A stretch of 60,850 nucleotides of DNA from Oscillospiraceae bacterium (GCA_017435045.1 JAFSFT010000004.1:1-60850), one strand, 5' to 3'. Positions 54,052-60,850 are shown, numbered from the stretch's first letter. The notes: a model not told the origin generated them from the sequence alone. Program-made: numbers and translations.

Positions 54052-54270
54052 AAAACTCCTTAAAAACTGACCTTATCAAAAAACAAAGTCTTTGAAAGCT
54101 AATCTGTCAGAATAAACTCTTAAAAGCTGACATGTAAAACAAAACTCTTTAAAAGCAAGATTCATCAGAACAAAACTCTTTAAAAGCATGGCTTATTAAA
54201 ATCAAACTTCCCAAAATTTAACTGTATAAAACCAAATTTTTTAAAGGTCAGCCTTATCAAAATCAAATTC
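54050..54270. repeat. About eight degenerate 27-33 bp repeats spanning a gene boundary
   Basis: Units with consensus ACAAAACTCTTTAAAAGC plus about 13 variable bases start at 54050, 54083, 54112, 54139, 54170, 54201, 54231 and 54262; spacing is mostly 31. The array fills the space between two HAD genes. Its last units are the final codons and stop of the right-hand gene (minus strand), so coding sequence seeded or joined the array. Confidence 0.8.
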
Positions 54271-54891
54271 GGTGTAATTGTTTATGTACTGGTGGCATAT
54301 TTCCTGCATCTGCTGGATTTTGTGCTCGGTTACATCGTATATGCCAACGGTGTAAAAGCCTGCCTTGCGGGCGGTATCTGCAGCATAAAAGGCGTCCTCA
54401 AACACGCATACTTCGTCTGGAGAAGCTGCACCCAGCTTTTCCATACAGTGCAAAAAGATGCTGCTGTCATTTTTTTCCTTGCCAAACTCGTTGCAGTGGC
54501 AGGTAAACTGAAAAAATCCCGAAAGTCCAAGTCTGTATATGGCAGGCTGCATCATATCACGGTGGGTGGAGGAGCATATGCACATTTTTACTCCATTATT
54601 GTACAGCGTTTCGAGAAAATTATAAGCGGTATCCTTTAATGGAATGTGCAGGGAATACTGTTCCTTTACATATTCTGAAAACCAGCCGAAAAAATATTCG
54701 TAGGTTATGTTAAGTCCAAGCTGGCTGTTTACCGCCGCAAGAAAATCCTGCTCCCAGGTGTCGTTGCTGGACTGTTTTGTAAATTTTAACTGTGGATAGC
54801 CGTGCTGCTGCAGAAAGGTTTTGCCCACACTGCGCCACATAACCATGGAATCCACAAGAGTGCCGTCAAAATCGAATATAGCGTATTTCAT
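54241..54891 (-). CDS. HAD-superfamily phosphatase (beta-phosphoglucomutase-like subgroup)
   Basis: A 216-residue HAD hydrolase: motif I FDFDGTLVDS (Asp7/Asp9), a C1 helical cap, motif II CSSTH, a Lys (GKEKND) and motif IV VFEDAFYAA, as in the beta-phosphoglucomutase/sugar-phosphatase group. It could dephosphorylate a sugar phosphate or similar; the exact substrate is unknown. Its last ten codons (EFDFDKADL and stop) match the consensus of the tandem array downstream, a sign of recent remodelling at the gene end. A separate transcript from the other HAD gene is likely, given the 190-base repeat gap. Confidence 0.82.
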   Translation of the reverse strand: MKYAIFDFDGTLVDSMVMWRSVGKTFLQQHGYPQLKFTKQSSNDTWEQDFLAAVNSQLGLNITYEYFFGWFSEYVKEQYSLHIPLKDTAYNFLETLYNNGVKMCICSSTHRDMMQPAIYRLGLSGFFQFTCHCNEFGKEKNDSSIFLHCMEKLGAASPDEVCVFEDAFYAADTARKAGFYTVGIYDVTEHKIQQMQEICHQYINNYTEFDFDKADL

Positions 54892-54998
54892 AAAAACTCC
54901 CTGATATTCTGAATTTATAATTAATTATTATACCATAATACAGGTATATTATCAAATCTGTGATTTTTAAAGTTTGTGGTTTTAATGACAATCTTATG

Positions 54999-55027
54999 TT
55001 GAAAACAATTAAATTTAATGGTATAAT
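54999..55027 (+). promoter_or_regulatory. SigA-type promoter of the OhrR-like gene
   Basis: TTGAAA (54999-55004) and TATAAT (55022-55027) are separated by 17 bp. The predicted leader is about 113 nt. Confidence 0.75.
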
Positions 55028-55044
55028 TAATTTATAAAATAAGC

Positions 55045-55078
55045 TGTTATAGCTGAACAAACTATGCATGCTATAACA
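55045..55078 (+). promoter_or_regulatory. Inverted repeat in the OhrR-like gene leader
   Basis: TGTTATAGC (55045-55053) and GCTATAACA (55070-55078) form a perfect 9-bp dyad, just downstream of the predicted transcription start. It could be an operator for the regulator's own product, or an RNA hairpin. It does not match the known TACAATT-AATTGTA type of OhrR site. Confidence 0.5.
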
Positions 55079-55146
55079 ACATACCGTTTGTAATACATTT
55101 TTGCGTATAAAAAAGGTATTATGTGCGGGAAAAGGAGAATTTTGAT

Positions 55147-55590
55147 ATGGAAAAGAACTACGATGCCCTAAAACTGGAAAATCAGATAAGCTTTCCTCTT
55201 TATGCCTGTGCAAAGGAGGTTGTAAAGATTTACAGAGATTATCTTGAAACCCTTAACCTTACATACACACAGTACATCACCATGCTTGTGCTGTGGGAGG
55301 TGGAGAAAATCAATGTAAAAGAACTGGGCGAGAGACTTTACCTTGATTCAGGCACTCTTACTCCCGTGCTTAAAAGTCTGGAAGCAAAAGGCTTTGTAAA
55401 ACGTTACCGCAACGACAAGGACGAAAGGGTGCTGTTTGTGGAAGCAACCGAAGCAGGTCAGGTTTTGCGTGAGGTTGCGGCAGAATTTCCGCACAGTCTG
55501 GATCGCTGTGTAAACCTGGAAGACGGAGAGGCACAGAGTTTTCAGGAAACTCTGCAGAAAATTCTGCGTCATATAAAAGGCGAGGGGTAA
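55147..55590 (+). CDS. MarR/OhrR-family regulator lacking the sensor cysteine
   Basis: 147 residues from the ATG at 55147, with AAAAGGAG upstream. It aligns without gaps to the start of B. subtilis OhrR: LKLENQISFPLYACAKE against MKLENQLCFLLYASSRE. The wing-helix region KELGERLYLDSGTLTPVLKSLE is highly conserved. OhrR represses an organic-peroxide reductase gene and is released when Cys15 is oxidised. Here position 15 is Ser, although Tyr19, Tyr29 and Tyr40, which contact the sensor sulfur, are retained; a Cys occurs at position 21. No ohrA gene is nearby. It may be a non-redox repressor or use Cys21. Confidence 0.85.
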   Translation: MEKNYDALKLENQISFPLYACAKEVVKIYRDYLETLNLTYTQYITMLVLWEVEKINVKELGERLYLDSGTLTPVLKSLEAKGFVKRYRNDKDERVLFVEATEAGQVLREVAAEFPHSLDRCVNLEDGEAQSFQETLQKILRHIKGEG

Positions 55591-55680
55591 CAGCCTGTCC
55601 TGCGGCATAATATAACTGCAGTAAACTTAAATAAATAAAAATCAGATACCATAATCGGTATACTGACAAAAAAATATAAA

Positions 55681-55722
55681 TATCCACCAAATCACTTGCT
55701 GTGTTTTGGTGGATATATTTTT
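55681..55722 (+). terminator. Terminator after the OhrR-like gene
   Basis: An 11-bp stem (55681-55691 with 55705-55715) is followed by TATTTTTG; the upstream side is also A/T-rich. Confidence 0.75.
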
Positions 55723-55807
55723 GCCTTGTTTTGTGCGGAATAACTTTTGAGAACAGGGGCTGTGTTTTCTTCTCCGCAGGCCGCTGTCAGTACCTGAATA
55801 ATTTTTG

Positions 55808-56635
55808 CTAATCTATTCTGAATATGGTTGGCTGTGCGTTTTCGTCAAGGGCTTTAAAGACATAGCCTTCCTCCAAAAGGTCGGGTATTATGCGTTTTAA
55901 AGCTGCAACGGTTTCCTTTTTTGCCGCAGAGTCGTGCAGCAGCACAACCGAATGGCTTCTGCCTTTGCAGCCCATTACAACATTGTTGTATATGCTTTCC
56001 TCGCTGTAGCTTTTTGTGGCGTCCTCACCGCTTACATTCCAGTCAAAATAGGTAAAGCCACGGCGTACAAGCTCCTGTGCAATATCCTTGCGTACCGCCT
56101 TGTTATAGCTGTTTACGCTGCCGCCGGGAAAACGGAAGATGCTTGGAATATCGCCCGTTATATCCTTAATGTATTCAAAGCAGGTTTCAAAATCGCTTAA
56201 AAAGCTGTCCACACTTTTGTAAATCTCCTTGTAGGAGTGGCTGGTGCTGTGCACGCCTATGGTGTGTCCGCTTTCGTAGGTGCGGCTGATAATTTCCTTT
56301 GCCTTGTCGCTGTCGTTGTAAACGATAAAAAAGGTTGCCTTTATATCGTATTCATCCAGAATATCCAGTATCTCCTCGGTTCTGGCACTGGGGCCGTCGT
56401 CAAAGGTAAGATACACGGTTTTTTCTGCATTGCTGCTGTCGGTGTTTGTTTCCTTTACGGCAGCATTGTCTGCCATACAGTATATGTTTTCAAAATCAAG
56501 CTGATATTTAAGCTTTGAAATGCTTTTTTCATAATCGGAGGGTGCCTGTTCAATAATAAAATAGCCGCCGAAAAGATAAACTGCCGCCAAAGCCGTAAAA
56601 AGGTATATAAACCCTATAATTTTCTTTTTATGCAT
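55808..56635 (-). CDS. Polysaccharide deacetylase (NodB/CE4 family), membrane-anchored
   Basis: 275 residues from the ATG at 56635, with AGGTGG upstream; an earlier in-frame ATG at 56668 has no ribosome site. An N-terminal membrane helix (about 5-24) is followed by a NodB homology domain: TFDDGPS (catalytic Asp pair), HSTSH (metal His pair), RFPGG, WNVSGED and VVLLHDS. It should deacetylate N-acetylglucosamine or N-acetylmuramic acid in cell-wall or cortex peptidoglycan on the outer face of the membrane. The family includes sporulation enzymes such as PdaA, so a sporulation role is plausible but not shown. Single gene. Confidence 0.88.
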   Translation of the reverse strand: MHKKKIIGFIYLFTALAAVYLFGGYFIIEQAPSDYEKSISKLKYQLDFENIYCMADNAAVKETNTDSSNAEKTVYLTFDDGPSARTEEILDILDEYDIKATFFIVYNDSDKAKEIISRTYESGHTIGVHSTSHSYKEIYKSVDSFLSDFETCFEYIKDITGDIPSIFRFPGGSVNSYNKAVRKDIAQELVRRGFTYFDWNVSGEDATKSYSEESIYNNVVMGCKGRSHSVVLLHDSAAKKETVAALKRIIPDLLEEGYVFKALDENAQPTIFRID

Positions 56636-56689
56636 TGTATCACCACCTGATATAAATAATATTCGCACAGGCAGGATAAAATGTTAAAA

Positions 56690-56728
56690 AAGAAATATCA
56701 GGCAACACCTGCAGGTATCGCCTGATAT
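56690..56728 (-). terminator. Terminator of the small membrane protein gene
   Basis: A 9-bp stem (56695-56703 with 56720-56728) is followed on the minus strand by TTTCTTTTTT. Confidence 0.75.
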
Positions 56729-56775
56729 ACAATTTTTCGCAAAATCTCTGAAAGGATATAATCTCTCAGCGCAGC

Positions 56776-56970
56776 TTAATCTGTAATCTCTCTTATTACA
56801 TTTTCGCCTGCACGGGTAATTATGCGTTTGCTGTTTTTGGCTTTCTGCATTGCGTTTTCTGCGGCAGCCTTGTTTTCCTTTATATACATGGCACCTGCGG
56901 CGGTTATTGCTGTGCCCACAGCCATACCAATCATTGCACTGCGTACCATATTCATAGCCTTGTTTTTCAT
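56776..56970 (-). CDS. Small membrane-anchored protein of unknown function
   Basis: A 64-residue protein: a short basic N-terminus, one hydrophobic helix rich in Gly, Ala and Met (about 10-29), and a charged helical tail (about 30-64) with KAAAENAMQKAKNSKR. AAAGGAG lies nine bases before the ATG and a terminator follows the stop, so it is a real gene. The layout resembles YtxH-type small membrane proteins, but I do not recognise the family with certainty. Confidence 0.6.
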   Translation of the reverse strand: MKNKAMNMVRSAMIGMAVGTAITAAGAMYIKENKAAAENAMQKAKNSKRIITRAGENVIREITD

Positions 56971-57001
56971 ATTTCCTGTACTCCTTTAAATAAACTTATA
57001 T

Positions 57002-57030
57002 TTGATAGTTTGCGCAGTATATGGTAATAT
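57002..57030 (+). promoter_or_regulatory. Promoter of the pyridoxamine kinase gene
   Basis: TTGATA (57002-57007) and TAATAT (57025-57030) are separated by 17 bp, 35 bases before the ATG. Confidence 0.6.
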
Positions 57031-57065
57031 ATACGTGATATTTTGTTTGTGCAAAGGAGCATACT

Positions 57066-57893
57066 ATGGGTGCAAAAAGAGCATTGTGTATTCACGATAT
57101 GTCGGGTGTGGGCAGGTGCAGCCTTACCATAATATCGCCTGTTTTAAGCGTAAAGGGCATACAGTGTGTACCTCTGCCCACAATGGTGCTGTCCAGCCAT
57201 TACGGCGGTTTTGGTGCAGTTGCACGGCAGGAGCTTACCGGTTTCTGCTTTGACAGCTTACAGCATTACAGCCGCATAGGTGTAAAGTTTGACTGCGTGT
57301 ATGCAGGCTTTCTTGCAGACCAAAGTCAGATAAAGCTGGTGCAGCAGGCGTTTGGCGATAACCCATCGGCACTTAAAATCTGCGACCCCGTTATGGGCGA
57401 CAACGGCAAAATATATTCCTCCGTTACAGCGGATATAATGGCAGGATTTAAAACGCTGTGCCATAGCAGCGATATTATTACCCCAAACACCACCGAGGCC
57501 TTTGCGCTGCTGGACAAAAACATAGAAAAGCAGATTTTCACCCTGCAGGAGGCACAGCAGCTTGTACAGGAACTTAAGGATAAATACGGCTGTGCTGTTG
57601 TAATTACGGGCATAAAGCTGGAAAACGGCAATGTAATCTGCTGCGGTACGGAAAAAACAGCGGATACGCCTTTTACGGTGCAGTGCAACTATATTCCTGT
57701 GCATTTCCCGGGTACGGGGGATTTGTTCTGTGCGGTTATGACAGCCGAAATTCTTGGCGGTGCTGTGCTTGAGGCTGCAGTGGAAAAGGCGGCACGCTTT
57801 GTGGAAAAATGCGTTGCCAACACCTATACAGACAAAGATGTGGACACCCGTTTTGGCGTGGAGATAGAACAGAACCTTAAATATCTGATATGA
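57066..57893 (+). CDS. Pyridoxamine/pyridoxal kinase-like protein
   Basis: A 275-residue ribokinase-fold kinase. The N-terminus has CIHDMSGVGRCSL and VPLPTMVLSSHYGGFG, the substrate-binding pattern of PdxY/PdxK. KICDPVMGDNGKIYS and ITPNTTEAFALL are typical. The anion hole and catalytic Asp lie in HFPGTGDLFCAV near residue 218. It phosphorylates pyridoxal or pyridoxamine in vitamin B6 salvage; some homologues also accept hydroxymethylpyrimidine. GCAAAGGAG precedes the ATG. Single gene with a terminator. Confidence 0.88.
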   Translation: MGAKRALCIHDMSGVGRCSLTIISPVLSVKGIQCVPLPTMVLSSHYGGFGAVARQELTGFCFDSLQHYSRIGVKFDCVYAGFLADQSQIKLVQQAFGDNPSALKICDPVMGDNGKIYSSVTADIMAGFKTLCHSSDIITPNTTEAFALLDKNIEKQIFTLQEAQQLVQELKDKYGCAVVITGIKLENGNVICCGTEKTADTPFTVQCNYIPVHFPGTGDLFCAVMTAEILGGAVLEAAVEKAARFVEKCVANTYTDKDVDTRFGVEIEQNLKYLI

Positions 57894-57897
57894 CAAA

Positions 57898-57949
57898 ATC
57901 CATATATCGGCAGGATTTTTTGCTTTGTCGGTATATGGATGTTTTTTTA
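57898..57949 (+). terminator. Terminator after the pyridoxamine kinase gene
   Basis: A 9-bp stem (57898-57906 with 57932-57940) is followed by a seven-T run. Confidence 0.75.
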
Positions 57950-58076
57950 TAAAATATCCGTACGGGATGATATGATGCCGATGTTTTGAAACATAAAAAC
58001 AAGGTGCCTCTTTACATATTTTTTGATTTGAGTTATACTTTACATTGTATATCATTTAACAGAAAGATGAATATTT

Positions 58077-58577
58077 ATGAATACTGTAAATATAGTGCTG
58101 CTGCAGCCGCAGATACCCCAGAACACAGGAAATATAGCAAGAACCTGTGCGGCAACGGGGGCAAAGCTGCACCTTGTGGGGCCTATGGGCTTTGTGGTAA
58201 GCGACAAGCACCTTAAGCGTGCAGGGCTGGATTACTGGGACAAGCTGGACATAACCTACTACGACAGCACAGAAGATTTTTTTGAAAAAAATAAAAACGG
58301 AAAATTTTATTATTTCACCACAAAAGCACAAAAAAAATACACAGATATATGTTACACTGATAATGTATATATTGTATTCGGCAGGGAAGACAGAGGTATA
58401 GACGAGGAGATACTTTACCACAACCCTGACACCTGCGTAAGAATGCCAATGCTGTCCAATATCCGCAGCCTCAATCTGTCCAACACAGTGGCAATTGCAA
58501 CCTACGAGATATTGAGACAATGGGATTTCGAGGGGTTTGAAACACAGGGAAATCTGACAAAATATAATTGGGAGTGA
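58077..58577 (+). CDS. trmL: tRNA (cytidine/uridine-34 2'-O)-methyltransferase TrmL
   Basis: A 166-residue SPOUT methyltransferase. It starts MNTVNIVLLQPQIPQNTGNIARTC, the TrmL hallmark. The trefoil-knot motifs IVFGREDRGI and RMPMLSNIRSLNLSNTVAIATYE bind S-adenosylmethionine. It methylates the wobble ribose of leucine tRNAs. The length is standard. It is followed six bases later by degV, so the two are co-transcribed; no functional link between them is known. Confidence 0.95.
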   Translation: MNTVNIVLLQPQIPQNTGNIARTCAATGAKLHLVGPMGFVVSDKHLKRAGLDYWDKLDITYYDSTEDFFEKNKNGKFYYFTTKAQKKYTDICYTDNVYIVFGREDRGIDEEILYHNPDTCVRMPMLSNIRSLNLSNTVAIATYEILRQWDFEGFETQGNLTKYNWE

Positions 58578-58582
58578 TATTT

Positions 58583-59437
58583 TTGACAATTAAGATTGTA
58601 ACAGACTCAGCATGCGACATACCAATGTCAGCACAACTGAACAATGTTGAAATCATGAATTTCCATATCAATATAAACGGCAGAGACTGCGAGGAACGCA
58701 AGGACTACACAATGGAACAGTTCTATGAAGAACTGGAAAAATGCGATAAAATCCCTACAACTGCCCACATTACAATGATTGATTTTTACGAAAAATACTG
58801 TCAGCTTGCATCACAGGGTGTTACAGACATTATCCATGTGACAATCAACAAAACTGCAAGTGCAACACACGATGCCGCAGTTATGGCAAGACAGATGTAT
58901 TATGACGAAAATCCAAACAGCCATCTCAACATTACAGTGCTGGACAGCCGCTGCTACTCTGTAGGCTACGGTTATCCTATTATGTGTGCAGACGGCATGA
59001 TTAGTAACGGTGCATCTGCAGCGGAAATTATAGAATATCTGGAAGAACGTTTTGACAAAACCGAAATTCTTCTTGGCACATATTCCCTTAAGTTTATGAA
59101 GAAATCGGGCAGAATTTCCGCAGCGGCAGCCTTTGCAGGAGAACTTATGGGTCTGCGTCCCGTAATTCTTATGAAGCACGGCAAAACTGAAGTTCTGCTT
59201 AAGGCAAGAGGGGACAAACTGCTTATTCCGGGGCTTGTTGCAAAGCTGCGTGAACGCAATTCTGACCCTGCAGACTACGTTGTGGGCTACACAGCAGATG
59301 TCGATGCAGGCGAAGAACTTGTTGCAGCCTGCACAGAGGCTATGGGCTATCCTCCAAAGCTGGTATGCCATCTTGGCAGTGCGGTTTCCATCAATGCGGG
59401 ACCTCACAGCATTGGTATGATGTACCTTGGCAGATAG
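58583..59437 (+). CDS. DegV-family fatty-acid-binding protein
   Basis: 284 residues from a TTG at 58583, with GGGAGTG nine bases upstream. In-frame TTG (58568) and GTG (58574) codons lie in or before that site. The DegV start is IKIVTDSACDIP, followed by TTAHITMIDFYEKY and VTINKTASATHDAA, the loops that contact the bound fatty acid. DegV/FakB proteins present fatty acids to the kinase FakA, which makes acyl phosphate for phospholipid synthesis. No FakA gene is seen nearby. The C-terminus (GSAVSINAGPHSIGMMYLG) is the conserved end of the family. Confidence 0.9.
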   Translation: MTIKIVTDSACDIPMSAQLNNVEIMNFHININGRDCEERKDYTMEQFYEELEKCDKIPTTAHITMIDFYEKYCQLASQGVTDIIHVTINKTASATHDAAVMARQMYYDENPNSHLNITVLDSRCYSVGYGYPIMCADGMISNGASAAEIIEYLEERFDKTEILLGTYSLKFMKKSGRISAAAAFAGELMGLRPVILMKHGKTEVLLKARGDKLLIPGLVAKLRERNSDPADYVVGYTADVDAGEELVAACTEAMGYPPKLVCHLGSAVSINAGPHSIGMMYLGR

Positions 59438-59443
59438 CCAAAA

Positions 59444-59596
59444 TTGTACTTGATTTTATAAATCCGATATGTTACTATTGTTTTTGTTCAAATATCAGTA
59501 ACCTGCGGGAGCCTTCCAAGCTTTTCTCCCGTCAGTATATAAAGCTTTTAACTAAACAGACAAAGGTACGGTTAAACGCTTGACCGTACCTTTTAA
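59444..59596 (+). promoter_or_regulatory. queT leader: pseudoknot plus terminator (candidate preQ1-type riboswitch)
   Basis: A possible promoter is TTGTAC (59444-59449) with TATGTT (59468-59473). An H-type pseudoknot can form: P1 CGGGAG (59506-59511) with CTCCCG (59526-59531), and P2 AAGCTTT (59518-59524) with AAAGCTT (59541-59547). An 11-bp terminator follows (59562-59572 with 59583-59593, then TTAATTTT). AAGCTTTTAAC (59542-59552) can instead pair with GTTAAACGCTT (59571-59581; one mismatch), an antiterminator that disrupts both. PreQ1 riboswitches often precede queT and are compact H-type pseudoknots, but I cannot match this one to a named class. Confidence 0.6.
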
Positions 59597-59645
59597 TTTT
59601 GTTTATAAAAGCTCCTGAGCAAATTTCATTTATAGGAGTAAAATT

Positions 59646-60170
59646 ATGAAAAACACAAAAAAGCTGGCAAATCAGGCTATGATTGCCGCAATCTACACAG
59701 TTTTAAGCGTATGCCTTTCCGCAATCAGCTACGGTCCTGTAAATATAAGAATTAGCGAAGCACTTACTCTTTTGCCCGTTTTTGCATTTGGCAATGTATG
59801 GGGCGTTACAATTGGCTGTTTTCTCACCAATGTCATCGGTCTTTTCAGCGGTGCAAACATACTGGGTGCACTGGACATAGTTTTTGGCACCTTTGCCACA
59901 TTTTCCGCCGCAGTGCTCACATATCTGCTGCGTAATGCAAAGGTTAAAAATCTGCCCGTATTTTCGGTGCTGCCGCCTGTTGTTTTAAATGCACTTATCG
60001 TAGGCTGGGAGCTTTGCATCTTTGTAAACAACGGCGTTTTCAATCCGCTTATATTCTGGGCACAGGCCGCAAGCGTTGCCCTGGGCGAGCTGCTCAGCTG
60101 CGGTGTAATAGGCCTTGCAATGGTAAAGGTTATCGGTAAAAACGATACATTAAAACGTCTGGTAAGCTGA
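59646..60170 (+). CDS. queT: QueT-family queuosine-precursor transporter (ECF S component)
   Basis: A 174-residue membrane protein with about five to six helices. The family patterns are QAMIAAIYTVLSV, SYGPVNIRISEALTLLPVF and FLTNVIG, followed by LGALDIVFGTFAT. QueT is the substrate-binding (S) subunit of an energy-coupling-factor transporter that imports preQ0/preQ1 or queuine; the shared ECF ATPases and T subunit are encoded elsewhere. The imported base becomes queuosine at tRNA position 34. The structured leader upstream fits ligand-controlled expression. ATAGGAG precedes the ATG. Confidence 0.9.
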   Translation: MKNTKKLANQAMIAAIYTVLSVCLSAISYGPVNIRISEALTLLPVFAFGNVWGVTIGCFLTNVIGLFSGANILGALDIVFGTFATFSAAVLTYLLRNAKVKNLPVFSVLPPVVLNALIVGWELCIFVNNGVFNPLIFWAQAASVALGELLSCGVIGLAMVKVIGKNDTLKRLVS

Positions 60171-60305
60171 CTCTGCCGCAATTTTGCATACCATATCTGC
60201 TTTTAAACTGTTTGGCAACCTGAAGTTGCGTGATAGTTGGTGGAAGCAAATTGAGTTTCCGGTTATGATATGGTTATCAAAATGTAAAGGAGACAGAGAA
60301 GTTAT

Positions 60306-60644
60306 ATGGCAAAGGCGTCTGTTGCAACAATTTTAATATTAATTATAGTGGTTATACCATCAGCATATCTGTTTGTACTGACAGTTAAAGCATTAAAAAA
60401 ATTTATAAGTTCCACCGATATCCGCAGAGAAAAATCGGATATAAAAAAGACACTTGGAGAAACCCTGCGTGAACACAGAATAAAATGTAATATGACACAG
60501 GAGTTTGTTGCCGAAAGCCTTGGGGTAAGCCGTCAGGCTGTATCCAAATGGGAGAACGGAACGTCTGACCCCAGCACATCAAACCTTATAGCTGCTGCAA
60601 AGCTGTACGGAACAACAGTTGAGGAACTTATCAGAAATATCTGA
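60306..60644 (+). CDS. Membrane-anchored XRE-family helix-turn-helix protein
   Basis: A 112-residue protein. One N-terminal transmembrane helix (about 7-29) is followed by a short linker and a Cro/C1-type DNA-binding domain: LGETLREHRIKCNMTQEFVAESLGVSRQAVSKWENGTSDPSTSNLIAAAKLYG. The SRQAVSKWE recognition helix is well conserved. Such proteins would tether a repressor or DNA-binding domain to the membrane; no role is established. AAAGGAG lies upstream of the ATG. It is a single gene with no partner protein nearby and no second sensor domain. Confidence 0.8.
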   Translation: MAKASVATILILIIVVIPSAYLFVLTVKALKKFISSTDIRREKSDIKKTLGETLREHRIKCNMTQEFVAESLGVSRQAVSKWENGTSDPSTSNLIAAAKLYGTTVEELIRNI

Positions 60645-60753
60645 CAAGGGCAGGGGAAAGCCGCAATCTGATATGCCGTAAAGATAATTGATTTTCTCAA
60701 TATGCAATTGATAAGGCTGTATTAAGTTAAACATCACAGCATATATAAAACAA

Positions 60754-60782
60754 AAAAGCCCCGGAATTCCGGGGCTTTAATT
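60754..60782. terminator. Bidirectional terminator between the HTH gene and probable gap
   Basis: A perfect palindrome (AAAGCCCCGG with CCGGGGCTTT, 60755-60778) has A-rich sequence on the left and TTTAATTATT on the right. It ends both converging transcripts. Confidence 0.85.
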
Positions 60783-60797
60783 ATTGTGTAATGTAAA

Positions 60798-60850
60798 TTA
60801 CTGTGCGTCAACTTCTGCCATGTGTTTGATAAGTTCAAGAACTTTGCAGG
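60798..60850 (-). CDS. Probable glyceraldehyde-3-phosphate dehydrogenase, C-terminal end only
   Basis: Only 16 codons plus a stop are inside the window, reading CKVLELIKHMAEVDAQ. KVLELIKHM resembles the conserved C-terminal helix of GAPDH (NKVLDLIAHI in E. coli). The gene continues beyond the right edge. If correct, this is the enzyme feeding Pgk, encoded on the same strand as the pgk-tpiA-gpmI operon but about 25 kb away. With so few residues the call is tentative. Confidence 0.55.
   Translation of the reverse strand, partial: CKVLELIKHMAEVDAQ

Noticed and set aside
1-60850. tRNA or rRNA genes and insertion sequences
   Set aside because: No T-arm/CCA patterns, rRNA landmarks or transposase motifs were noticed on either strand; a tRNAscan or ISfinder run would settle this.

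Overview
The window looks like chromosomal core DNA from a strictly anaerobic, endospore-forming Firmicute of the class Clostridia, most likely a gut Oscillospiraceae/Ruminococcaceae relative. The evidence is a set of sporulation genes (CotF-type coat proteins, BofA, SpoIID), a class III anaerobic ribonucleotide reductase, RNase J with GdpP, a class I (Fe-S) fumarase-type hydratase and the methylaspartate route of glutamate fermentation. Shine-Dalgarno sites are strong and several genes appear to start at TTG. I see no phage, transposase, CRISPR array, rRNA or tRNA.

Layout. 1-6050: a nucleoside-kinase-like gene, two small coat proteins, MgtE with a structured attenuator leader, a HAD phosphatase, mnmA and rnhA. 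6332-16192: a housekeeping run, rnj-gdpP-rplI followed by dnaB-tilS-hpt-ftsH. 16311-18056: a polytopic GT-C-like membrane protein. 18316-22574: a divergent type II topoisomerase pair. 22750-25972: secG-rnr and a DUF2508-bofA pair. 26255-32244: flavin reductase, nrdD, a frameshifted nrdG, dut and a B12/radical SAM protein. 32350-35952 (minus): pgk-tpiA-gpmI of lower glycolysis; the C-terminal end of a probable GAPDH gene lies at the right edge. 36284-42393: accessory genes (M15/peptidoglycan-binding protein, ferredoxin, GT8, AraC, SpoIID, a membrane protein with 8-residue repeats). 42751-48829: an operon for glutamate fermentation (two-subunit hydratase, glmS, glmL, glmE, mal). 49025-60850: mixed small operons (TudS-like, hydrolase, rlmA, gpsA, SGNH hydrolase, two HAD phosphatases, OhrR-like regulator, polysaccharide deacetylase, pyridoxamine kinase, trmL, degV, queT, a membrane-anchored HTH protein).

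How genes work together. Glutamate is rearranged by GlmES (kept active by GlmL) to 3-methylaspartate, deaminated by Mal to mesaconate, and the fumarase-like pair upstream is well placed to hydrate mesaconate to citramalate. NrdD, NrdG and dUTPase form a deoxynucleotide supply block. 

The least ordinary features are regulatory or structural. They are an mgtE leader with terminator that lacks M-box motifs, a pseudoknot-plus-terminator leader before queT, an NrdR-box-like palindrome inside the nrdD promoter, a one-base lesion in nrdG, an OhrR homologue whose peroxide-sensing Cys15 is Ser, and an unusual number of unrelated minisatellite-like tandem repeats between genes.
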